Assembly (NCBI RefSeq): GCF_037975245.1
Contig: NC_092568.1
Coordinates: 22,408,501-22,472,500, forward strand
Source of the DNA: Apostichopus japonicus
Taxonomy: Eukaryota > Echinodermata > Holothuroidea > Aspidochirotida > Stichopodidae
Direction: 5' to 3'
DNA: 64,000 nt
The notes under the pieces are model-generated. The model searched no databases and was not told the origin of the DNA. It saw only the letters and a program-made list of their open reading frames with translations. The translations under genes were made by a program, and so were the position numbers. Shown here piece by piece: positions 37,566-49,384 of the stretch; the first letter of the stretch is position 1, and the number at the start of each line of letters is the position of its first letter.

Positions 37566-37854
37566 AAAACGAGAATGAGTAACAACAAAAAAATCGCTCC
37601 GAAATTATAAACTATATAGAAGGCGATAGAAAAATTGAAAGTCACTTACAAACCTTCAAGCTGGTAGTAATCAATACATGACTAATATAGGTCATCTTAT
37701 TGAAAACATATAAAACGAGAATGAGTAAAACAAAACAAAAATCGCTCCGAAATTATAAACTATATAGAATTAAGGAGATACAAAATTGAAAGTCACTTAC
37801 AACCTTCAAGCTGGTAGTAATCAATACATGACTAATATAGGTAATCTTATTGAG
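37566..37854. repeat. 146-bp tandem duplication
   Basis: Two adjacent copies start at 37566 and 37712 with AAAACGAGAATGAGTAA. They are the same through the phrases ATCGCTCCGAAATTATAAAC and CTTCAAGCTGGTAGTAATCA, with a few substitutions and small indels. It is a recent local duplication without coding potential. Confidence 0.9.
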
Positions 37855-40800
37855 AAGGATACATCCTAGTTTTAAAACTATATCCGATATGCTTCAATCA
37901 TGCACCTTTGGCATAAATTCAAAATATTATCACCTGGATAAGAGAACATGTTGACACGCACCAAGATATAGTATCAATGTTAGAGGGTTAAAAGTTACTA
38001 TTGAAGGGAGCATGAGGGGGGTGGTCAGGATGGATGTGTGAGTGAGGGTTCTCAAATATCGTAAGACTATTAAAGGGCAAAATGTTTGTTTTTTATTGTA
38101 TACTTAAGGTGTTCGATATAAGAGCGAGTTTTTAGGATACCTATAGGAAAGGGCCATTCGGGCAGGTTCTGACAACCTTTGGGGCCAGTCCCACCCCCAC
38201 TCCCATCCCCTCCCTTCCTGGTGGTGTATATTTCAAACATTAAGCATAAGATGCTAACATCGTGGTTATTTCATATACTTAACTGAAATTTAGGCCAATG
38301 GTAGAGTGTACATCAGGTTAATGACTGATAACTTAGTTCAACCCATCACATATCATGAATTATGAGAATAAATGTTTCTGGTTACAACCTCGCGATAAGA
38401 ACTAAAACACCAGCCCTGGATACGACGAACTCTGAATAAACTTTGGGTTTGGGAAGACGTGACTAAAATTTACCCGATTGATCGTCTTTCAAGAGTTTTT
38501 GATAATTTCAAAGTGTGAAAATGTTTAATAAGTAAAAAATATGACCAAAACTTGAAAGGGAGAAATTCTATATCTCAGACAAGATAGGATATTTGACGGT
38601 ACGACCCACCAGAAGCAGAGGCTGCTACGATCAACAAATACATTGAACATTACGTGATGGTATAAACCAATGTGACCTCATTCGTAATTGTGACAATTAA
38701 GACTAATACGCATGATTATTTTAGGGGAGGGGGGGGGGGGTTGCGTTTAATGAAAGTGTGGACCTCTTTTTTGAACGTTGTCCTCAATATTTTTTGTATA
38801 ACTTTGTTTGCTTAGATGCAAGGCTGTGCTACATTTGGCAACCAGGTCAAGTTATTTGTGTGTGACATCACACAGTTAGTGTCAGGACCGTCCCCCACAG
38901 CAAGCAGGACCATTCTCTACCCAGTAAAATTTGTTGAGGCGGTTATGTGCGCACTCACCCGTCGACCCCTCCCCCCGCCACCTTGCGCACGGGCATGTAT
39001 CCCTTTCATTGAGTAATTATATTGTTTTATTTACAATTGTTTCTTACAAAGTTTGCTCTAATTTAGTCAAACACGCAATAAGGTCATGTTCGATCGGACA
39101 AAATTAAGACGCTTCGTAGATCAAGATTTTTGTCTTCGATTATCTTTTTTTTTTATACAAAAACGAAGCCTTCTCAATATTAGACTCAGTTCAACATTGG
39201 GGTATCAGAGCTGGAAAATTCTTTCTTTCTTGAGCATGCCATTTCATGAAAAAATATTACCACAATTAAAAATTGGATTACGCAATTCGGATGTGAAGTA
39301 ATAGCTAATTAATTCTTATTTTTGTTAATTCAGTTCCTGACTGTGAATAACTTCGGTGATAACTTTTCCTAACTATTAGCTATATCGTACTTTGTCTGTA
39401 ATCCTAATTTTCCCAACGCGAAGTCTAATCTGTCTGGTACAGAAAGGTCAAAGGCCTTATCTCTCCGACTCTGCCTTATGAAATTCTTATTTAGAAATTA
39501 TTTTATCCTCCCTCAAGACGAAGCTATATTGCATGTAAAAGTAAATATTTAATTCCGTCACTTTGTGCGTTCCAAGGAAATGATCCGGGTACATTGAAGA
39601 TGATTATCTACAGTGTATCGGGTTCCATATCTATGGCAGCTTTCTTATTACCTATTGTCCTTAATTATCTCTCAGCTCAAAACCGAGACTCTGTGTTAAT
39701 CTTTCTCTATGATTGCTAACGCTGATGCCCAATTCACATTCAATTTGACTCGACACCGTGTCCGGGTGAGCTAGCGAGCAGATCGTCTCCGCTGTAAAAT
39801 TAAGGTGGCGACGCTATGACTCCAAGATGGCCTCTTTGCAAACGCGAGGTGTCAAAGTGATTATCATAATACGGAATGGCTTGGTGGAAGAAAAATCAAA
39901 CTCCCCCGCTTAAGGGCACCCTTACGACAAACCCCTTTCTTCTACATACATGTCTGGAGGACCTGCGTGAAAATATCGTAGCCTAACCAATGAACCTTTC
40001 GTGAGTCGAGAACGATAGGTTGGATGTAAAAAAAAAAATGAATTACAGACGCACTTTCTGTATGGAAACGATACATAAACTGTGTATTCTGCACCATATT
40101 TCTAGCATGAAAATGTTTCTCAACAAAACGGCACGTTTTGCTTGTTACAGTTCACCGTTAATTCTAATATATGAAAAGGGGGCGAGAGATGAAAAGGGGC
40201 ACCTCTCTCGCCCCCTTCTCCCCGGGACATTTGTTTGTAATGACATGACATCCGCTTTGCCATTTTGTGTTTGCTTATAACTTAAAACAAAATTGCCGCT
40301 TGTGTAACAAGTGTTCCAGAGAGAAATGGTGGTGCAGTTTGCACCTCGCCGTACCTCCAGTGTTTTTGTTTTGCTCTTTGCAACGAAACACTTAGATATT
40401 ATTGCCTATTTAAACGTAGAAATGTTCAGCGTGTCTCTTACGAGCTCTGCGATAGAATGCCTCAAGGCTGGGTCAAGTTATCGTAGGCTGCAACAGAGGG
40501 AGGTAGAGGTTAACACGAGGTTTAGGTGCCTAACTCGTGAGCGTCAGTATGGACGCACGTACTTGTATGTTTGCATGTTCACTCAAAGGTCACGTTGGGG
40601 TCAAATGTCGAACGTGAGGGGTGAACACGATATCTCAAGACGAAAAGTTCGACAGACCTCATTAACAGATTTGTGGATATCCAACGTTCAGGACTTAAAC
40701 AGTGAGCTTGCTTACGATATTGGAGGTCAGCAGAGGTTCAACATGAGAATACTTTGCGACCATATCTATATAAAAAAAAGAACAGACCGTACACTGTCTT

Positions 40801-41366
40801 GACACGCTGGTGCCACTACATGAGGCCAAGAAATCCACTGCACTTGATAAATGGCATATTAGCTATAGTTTACATGTAGGGAAGTTTGAGTGTCGATAAA
40901 TTAAATGACTGTTCCGACACTATATATTGTAACACTGTGTGACACTGTACAGTCTGTGCCCAATTTCGCAGATATAGCCGGAAACGGAATGTCAGAACAA
41001 CAAAATTATCAGCTTTCAAATTTTCAAAAAATTCTCGAAAAGAAGGAAAATGAATTTGCCGTACGGTCACTAAATGTTATGTATGTTCTCTTACTCAGGC
41101 GGGAGCGGACTGGGGCATAAATTGCTATACTGGAGCCGCGATCCATCGGGGCGACGATGGGGCCTTGAAACAAGCGAGTAGGACCATTTCGCAAACAAGA
41201 GAAAATCGGCACCTTCGGCCCTTCCTATTCAACCGCTCACCGGTGTCGAACAGGTAAAGTAAAAGGCCATTCTGCCCTTGCTTATTCTATCATAATTACA
41301 TGTCACTGATTTTCCTACTCCTATACAACTGAAAAGGGGGTTAGGTCTATGCAAAGGTTAGTTCAC
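37855..41366. other. gene-poor region with the longest ORF in the window
   Basis: It contains a G homopolymer near 38727-38740 and an unrecognised 163-codon ORF on the plus strand at 40311-40802. That ORF has no domain, no signal peptide and no similarity I can identify. I therefore do not call a gene. Confidence 0.4.
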
Positions 41367-41409
41367 GTTTCAACCGGGGAGTTGTTATGGAACAACACCC
41401 TGTTTCAAC
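41367..41409. mobile_element. 27-bp hairpin insertion with perfect 8-bp target duplication
   Basis: The core (41375-41401) starts CGGGGAGTTGTT and ends AACAACACCCT, an imperfect inverted repeat around a 4-base loop. It is flanked on both sides by GTTTCAAC (41367-41374 and 41402-41409), a perfect 8-bp direct repeat. Its left arm matches the element at 28311. Confidence 0.7.
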
Positions 41410-44400
41410 TATACCAGAGACATACCGAGAGAATATCTTCCACAGACTAACAGGTTATAAAAAAAGTAGCCTGTAATACATAAATACGAGGAATGCGGTA
41501 ATTTTCCATTTGCGAAGAAACCCGACCGTGTCTTCCAACCGGAACACAAGCTGCGCCACACTTATCCACTTAACTAGGTCCCACTGCGCCTATAAAAAAC
41601 TCGGTACGTCTTGCTAGTAGGTGTTATCGTAGTGTTACTCACCTCATTAAACGTGTGGGAGGCGTAGCTCAGCTGCATCCACTGTCGGGTAATCGCAAAG
41701 AAACTACGAAATGAAAATAAAAAAGGCCAAAGAAAACAAAAAAAAACAAACTCACCCCATTCTTTATTAACTTGTTAAAATTCTTTTAGACGTTTTGAGA
41801 TCTTTGTACTGTTTGCCCACTTTTAAAGGTCGCAGCGATATGTTCGGTTACAGTATAACTTTAGTAACAACTGTTTTAGTGAATCGTATTTCGTGGAAGC
41901 GGTACCCACGAATGGCTTAAGATGGACTATAGGAGCCCTACGGTTGCCATGTTGTCTCTTTAGTAGTGCGGTCAAATGAGGGATTTTACGATGGGTCTGT
42001 GGTCACATGACTGCAGCTAAATGCATTAAGATATTGTTGATCCTTCGACTGGCGTCAATCAACCTGTCCGCAAAAATGTTTCTTTTAATATCCCCCGCCC
42101 TGGGTTGGATGAAAATTCGGACAGTGCCATAAAAAGTGTGGCCCCAAGGTGTATTGTAGAGTGACCTATTTAAACTGTAGCCATTTCCGACGAACGTGAA
42201 GGAACGTGTTGTAAATGGGTTTACCAGATATTATAGTGTCCTGGCAGATTGGAATTAAGTATAAAACTAGTTCAAAATCGTAAAACCATCTAAGGAGTTA
42301 ACATCTTCTTTCCTAGACAGTATACATACACGCACTTTCTGGGTTGTCTTGTCTTTGAAGTGAAGAAGTTTATTTTATTTTTAAGACTTTTAAGAGAGGA
42401 TATGTTATGTTGTTAAGAAACGATAAGTTACCGTGTATAACAGTGATAGCTATGTGTAATGTTCATGGAATAATTTATTCAGTATTGCACCCCAAAAGTG
42501 CTATGCGAAATGGACCCATTGCTACAAAGATGTATAGCATTTTGGTACACAGGAACTATAGTAGTTTATAAGAGGCAAACTGCTATACAAAGTATGAGCG
42601 CTAGATTATTCACTGACGTTTTCCTCTCATTTTTAAATGAAACGAAGTATATGAGAAAGAAAAAATACAATTATAGTTTACTATATAACAGTGAAAAACA
42701 AAGTCAAAACAAATGAAAATAAAATACATCTATAGTAAAGCAAAAAATTAAAATTAAATGGTTTTTAATTCGCGGCTAAAAGTCAAAGCATTCTTGTGTA
42801 TCCATGTTGGAAGCTTTTTCAATTTATTTCGACGCCTTTAGTAAGTTTGATTCGAACGCATGCGCACATCACATAGTACAAAACGTTCAAAAAAGGAATA
42901 TACGTGTACACAAACAGTTGAAAATACCTTATTCTTAGATGATGAACGGTATACGTTAACAAATATATATGGCATGCATGGCTTAGGTCCCATGTCTGTG
43001 TTTAAGCATGTTGTTCAAGTCTTTCCAGGTTAAAATGAATGCTTCTGCCATATAAAATCCTGCCGTCGTTACCCCCCCCCCCAAATAGTAGAAACCCACG
43101 TGACAGTAGCTAAGTAACTTTGTATGTTCATTTCCAACAATTTGAAACTGACAAAGAGAGGGTAGCTTCAACTTCTGTAGGATAGGCTATATATTAAGTC
43201 TGTCTAGAAGCACGTCACAAGGACCTTATCCTTCCCTATCGTACGTTTTCCCATGCATTGTATCACACGACCTCATAAATATTCAATAGGCCATATCTGC
43301 TACTGTATTCCGCAAAACGAGCTTAACAATTTATATCGAAACTTATATCAACTCTCTCTAATAAAATGCGACGATCGGCAACATGTAATTGTTCTGATTG
43401 TTTAGAATAAATACTGTAATTATGTTAATTGTTGTGACCACTAATTGTTATTTGTTTCCTTGTTGTTTTGACACAATGTCTTTTAGCCACGATGGAACTT
43501 CGTTTTTTTTTTTTCTTTCGCCTAAGTAGTATCATAAGTCACTGGAGGCAACTATACAGTTTCGTTCCACAGAAGTTGCCAAAATTTGCAAATTATGACA
43601 TGTAAACAGAGAAATTTGACAGAATAAGCTAAGTCAATATCTGTAATAATTCATAATTCCAATAAGTATAACAACACTGAATATGAGTTATGAGATTTTT
43701 TACTGTGTAGCTAAACATTGGATATATTAACAACGTGACTAAGAAAGAAAAAATATCTCCTTTTTACCCAAACCGAGAGACATGCGAAAACATGTTTTTT
43801 AAGTGAGAAAAAGACAAGGATGATTGTTTTAAGAAGGGTTAAACTTTCTGTAAACCACTTCTCTGCATCTCCTAGGAACGTGAAATTACCACCAAGAGGC
43901 GGGAAAAGTTTGTTTGTTTTAGCACTTCTTTGATATATCGTCGAACAATAAACCAACACTGAAAATCGGAAACAACGCGTCATCTTAGGTATACAGTATA
44001 TGCAAAGAGAATTATGGATGAACTTGTCGTAAGATCTCCAAGCAAATAATGAAGTTAGCTGAATCTTTCTTTGTGTCTGACTTGACCTACAGACTCGGAG
44101 ACATGGTTGTATGACAAATGGAATAGGACTTTAAATAAGCTTAGGCTTATATATACACACACTTGCCTTCATGTACTTACAACAGGCTAGTGCCCTACGG
44201 TATTCATACCGGTGTTTTTGCTTAGTGACCCCAATTTTCACTGCATTGATCATCTTGCAAGGCGACCATCCAGCGGCGAATGTGGTCTGGGAGAGGAATT
44301 TACGGGGGAGGAGGTACCCGCACTTATAACTGAGAAGTTTTCATATGATTATGATTGCTTATATAGTTGCAACATGAATTTAATATATTCTGCAACTTAG

Positions 44401-45087
44401 AAAGTATAATATTTTCCCCTTTCCCCACGAATATCGGCAATGTTGTTTTCTTCCGAATTTTGGCAACCCTCCAACATATTTTGACGACCCTAAAAATTGT
44501 CGCGAACCGCCACGGGTCTAGTGGACTTAAAATACATCGCTCCGTTTATACAGGTTCAGTTTTATTTTCATCCGCTAAGACAAATAGTTCCCAGGAAAGT
44601 GTTTCTTGTCGACGAAGTACTCATGTTTTAATTGAAAATTTTAGGTATAGACTTGATTAAACTGGATCATCTTACATGCTTCAATTAACCAAAAGAATCG
44701 GAGCATTTTCTTGTTAGTAAAGCAGTTTAATTTCTTTTTCTCATTTTATGAACAGCAGTTGGAATATAACGAAACTCTCACTCATTTGAAACCGATAAGA
44801 GATTTTCTTGGTTTCCTTTTTTTCTTCATGACAGGTGAAAATATCTTTACTAACAGAGATATTTCTCTGTTTTAATTCATGTGTTATACAAAGCGAAATA
44901 CAAATAGTCTATGCCAAGTCTGAGCAACAAAGTAAATAACGGAGTCCAAATTTTCAGTTGCAACCTGAATATTTCTAATGCCAGATTCCGGTACCACTTC
45001 GTCATATTTTTTTTTAAAGTTTTAGACCTCCTACACACGCATAGAATTTATTTTTGCTTAACTGTATAATTTACATGTATAAACATA

Positions 45088-45091
<4 letters not shown>
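41410..45091. other. intergenic DNA, no gene seen
   Basis: AT-rich with a C run near 43073-43082 and a T run near 43505. An NRF1-like CGCATGCGCA lies at about 42859. ORFs at 43711-43983 and 44212-44660 are not protein-like. Confidence 0.5.

Positions 45092-45148
<57 letters not shown>
45092..45148. repeat. (TA)n microsatellite
   Basis: A near-pure run of about 28 TA dinucleotides. Confidence 0.95.
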
Positions 45149-45150
<2 letters not shown>

Positions 45151-45763
45151 TTTTAATATTAATATATTATTTAGCCCTATACCCGAAATACATGTATTTA
45201 TATACACTAATTTTTTTAAATATACAAGTAGCTATAAACGCACGGTTGTGCTCATAAATACTGTGTGTGAGGTGCAAAAAAAGTGTGGGGTGGGGGGAGG
45301 AAGACACACCCGTAATAGTGGTCTAAGTCTTCCCTGGCTGAACATAAAATATCCTACGACTGAACCATTTCTACAGACTTCCGGCAAGATCCCATGTGCC
45401 CCTTTCTTTTGAGCAAACCATGAATTCAATGTTTTATGAGACACATTCCTCATAAAAGTTATAACATTGAGAAGTTAGCCTATATATTTCAAGCTATCCG
45501 ACTGACCTAATGGTGGGTGCCTTGTAACTCGTTTACTTATCACGTGTGCTCATTCGGCCTTAACTGGATCACGCGACAGTCTCTTAAAGCTGCGCTATGA
45601 TCAAGTCATGTAACATTAACACATAACTGCATACCCCTTGATCTAGCTATAAAAATATCTATGCATCAGGATAAATCCATTTGATTGCTATACTACTTAG
45701 CGAGATATCAGTATAAGCTTTCCATCCAAAACAGAATTAACATATTGTCACATTTGAACACTT

Positions 45764-45942
45764 TCAGCGTCTAGCATCAGCGCCAAGCTGCAGAGCCACG
45801 TATCAGCGCCTAGCTATGATCAGCGTCTAGTATCAGCGCCTATTATCGGGCAACGTTTCAATGGTAAGCATCAGTGCCTAGCAACAGCGTGACGCTTCAG
45901 AGCCACGGTGCATCAGCGCCACGTATTGGTGCCACGCTTCAA
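45764..45942. repeat. irregular minisatellite of CATCAGCGCCTA type
   Basis: About ten degenerate units of 12-14 bases (ATCAGCGCCTA, CAGCGTCTAG, CAGAGCCACG, CATCAGTGCCTAG) follow one another. The block is GC-richer than its surroundings. Confidence 0.75.
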
Positions 45943-48189
45943 CACAAAACAAGTTGTTAGTTTGAAACATTCGACACTGTTCCAAGATGTTCAATTCTCG
46001 AGAAACTATTCAGTTTCAAAGCACAGATGTTGTTTCCTGCATTCCTCCATTCATAGCGACGCGCCATTTGGCCTAGCCTGTGCATTATTTATAATGCAAC
46101 TGCTATACCATGCAGGTTGTTTTTGACATATATAGTAATCAGCCTAATGCAGTTGAAAATACGAACTATAAATAGGCCTTCATCGCTTTTGGGGGGCATG
46201 GGCAAATTGCTTTATTGCTCAGACGCAACATTTCCACTAGTCACATAAATAAGTTTGTTGGAACAAAAAAATAGGATGTGGTTATGTATAAGTTTGTAAT
46301 AAATGCAACCAACTGCTTTAACAGTTAGCTCCCAGCTGCTTTTAAACATTTAGCCTCTCTGTAATATGAAAATAAACTAACTGAATGTGATTATCGAGGG
46401 ATAGTAACTAAATTGAATTATTCCACACCCTGCTGTTTCATTCAGGAAAAGAGCATGAAATTCTAAAACGAAAAATAAAATGCGTCCTCCATTAAACGCC
46501 TTGGCTACAAAGAAGACCTCCTTTTTCATAAATTTTATAAATGTGTTTCTAATGTTCTCCAACATGAGTATTGTCATTATTTTGAAGCAAGAAAAACCTG
46601 AAATATTGTTTAACTTTTCTTCCATTATGTAACAACTATATGCGACTAAAGTCAATAATATTCCCCCTATACACTCACTCACCCGGCATTCTCCGCAATG
46701 TCTAATCGATGGCGCAACAGCAGATTTCAGATTTCAGGAGTAACACACTCCAAACAGAATATCTACCGAATAGTCGACGCGTGCCCTGTTCAGACTTTGC
46801 CAGAGCTCAAACAAAGTTCGAATATTTCTTATAAATACATCACTGTTAATAAAAAAATGTTTTAATACATTTATCTTTCTTTACATAAATATAATATATT
46901 TTTTTCTTCTTCTTCTCTTGAAATCATCTCTCACGCAAGTGACATATCAAATTACAGATGACAGTAATAACGTAATAGCCTAAAGGGATTTTAGCAGAGT
47001 TCGTGGATCGGTCTGCACCGAATAAGTTCATAGCCGTTGGGTAGTTTCGCTTTAAGCAGCTGCATGCTTCTACACATGTGTGTGTGTGTGTATCATATAT
47101 TTGAGTTTGAGAGGGAAAATAATTGTTTATTCCACAGAGGTCGAAAAAATGCCGACAATTTATACACTAAAAAAAAAATGCTCAAACAGTATAATTTAGT
47201 ATCGAACTTCAAGAGCAATAGTTTAGACTTGCCAAAATCCTCAGGCCAAATTGTCTCAAAAGAAATATCGGTCTTATGTACAGGTATGCGATATCAATTT
47301 GATAAATGTGACTTTTCTCGCCGAGTTTTATGATTAACGGAAGCTCATGCAGCAAAATTCAATAATTCCAAAACGATTTTAAGCTGAAAATAGAAATTAT
47401 TACTATTTTTTATATATATTTTATTGCGTCTTTCTCGTCATAAACATTGATGGAACTAGAACTATGCACTAAATGTTTTACAACATGTATGCTATAACAT
47501 GCCTATACTTGTTTACATAATACTTTTGCACAACACTACATAAACCGGAACGAGACCACCGTTGTGTTCAAAACTACCAAAGTTGAGACTTGCTTTCATA
47601 AGCAACTTTGTTTTTTCCAATAATGAGGAAATGTAACTAATATGTCATGTAGTTTTACTATCTAATAAGAATGAATTTGAAAACGGTGTCTGGACCATTT
47701 GTAAACTGTTAACTTAAGCAATATCCGAAGAATGATGAATATTGATTAAACCCCTCATGACCTGTCACAATGACGACTTCTATGTTATTCATGCGTGTCG
47801 ATTTGGGTGTGGAGAGAGGGATGAGGGGCGGGGGGGGGGGGAGCGGCGGAGGGTAATGGAGGCTTAGAGTCAGTTGGGGTGGCGTAAGATTGAACTATCT
47901 ACATAAAACGTCTTCCATGCGGATACATTATGTGTGAAATTCTGGCCATGAAATTATGCACGACTTCCTAATGTACAAGGCTGTAAGCTTGCAACCTTTC
48001 ATTTTATCACTATTGTAGTCTGGACAAATTTACATACTGTTTCTCTAAATGAAGTTCCTTGCAATCCCTACGTAACCGCCCCCACCCACCCCCTGTCCTA
48101 CTAACTTTAATTAACAATTATTTTACTTTGTATAATCCAAAACGTAATTAACATATATGATTAATTGGTGTAAAGAAATTGTTAATAAG
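45943..48189. other. intergenic DNA, no gene seen
   Basis: It contains a short GT repeat near 47077 and a G-rich tract at about 47823-47845. ORFs at 46377-46682 and 47037-47333 have no recognisable features. Confidence 0.5.
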
Positions 48190-48380
<191 letters not shown>

Positions 48381-48973
48381 GTACTAAGACCAGTTTAATT
48401 CGAAATGTTCCATCCAGGGTATTCATTTGATCCAGGGTAACCAGATCCAGGTGGTCCATGGAACGAGTTATTGTTTATAATATCGATCGATCGATTTTGT
48501 CTATGTCGATAAAAACTATTATTTGATAATTCCGAGAATCCGGTCGATTATGTCGTTCGATCCAAAGAAATTTTGGAATATATATATATATATATTTTTA
48601 TCATTTCGCGGTTTCAATTTCGTAGACAGAAGATAAGCATAGATGTACAGTGAAGGGCGGTACAAGGTCTTTTTTTTATAGATATTCCAACATGACACAC
48701 TTATCTTAGAAATCGTAAACATGTACAAGAAAAAATTAAGACAAAAAAATGATGATAATAAAGAAAAGGGGTTCATAGGATGATCTTATGTTAAAAATGT
48801 TTAAATAAGGAAACAGATGAAGGGTAAACGAGTTCAGTATTTAATTCAGTTTTAAGGGAAGTTGCAATTTAAAGAGCGAAGGTGTATCACTGCAGGGAAC
48901 ATATCAAGACTATCAAACATCTATTAATTGTTTATAAAATGTAGGAATTATACTTGATCAAGTCTTCGTAGCA

Positions 48974-49160
48974 GTATATGTATGTATTTGTTTGTATTGT
49001 ATGTATGTATGTATGTATGTATGTATGTATGTATGTATGTATGTATGTATTGTATGTATGTATGTATGTATGTATTGTATGTATGTATGTATTGTATGTA
49101 TGTATGTATGTATGTATGTATGTATGTATGTATGTATGTATGTTTGTATTGTATGTATTT
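48974..49160. repeat. (ATGT)n microsatellite, SINE tail
   Basis: About 40 tetranucleotide units with a few one-base slips that shift the frame. It directly adjoins SINE copy 2 at the end that would be its 3' tail. Confidence 0.95.
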
Positions 49161-49384
49161 TAGATCCTCCTGCAAGCAGGAACTCAGGAAGAAGCCATCA
49201 TTGACTTATCAAAGCCGCAAGTTGACCGAAGTCAGTCTCTTACATTCATATTTAACGTCCATGATTATGAATTGTCAATTGTCAACAACTCTGTAACTGG
49301 ACAACATACATAAATCTTGTAGTGACTCGAACCGGGGACCTTATGATTGGAAGGCACCGGCGTTAACCACTGAGCTAACACTCC
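49161..49384 (-). mobile_element. tRNA-derived SINE, copy 2
   Basis: It has the same organisation as the copy at 36314-36536. On the minus strand it starts GGAGTGTTAGCTCAGTGGTT, has the B box GGTTCGAGTC, a body of about 160 bases (sharing GAAGAAGCCATCATTG and CAACTCTGTAACTGGAC on the plus strand) and a tetranucleotide tail. Its tRNA-like head keeps four more bases in the anticodon region than copy 1, but has lost the closing CACTCC pairing. Confidence 0.87.

Noticed and set aside
48948-49296. Cys-Met-Tyr-Val repeat ORFs in several frames
   Set aside because: They are translations of the (ATGT)n array. Three overlapping frames give the same repeat, which is expected of a tetranucleotide.
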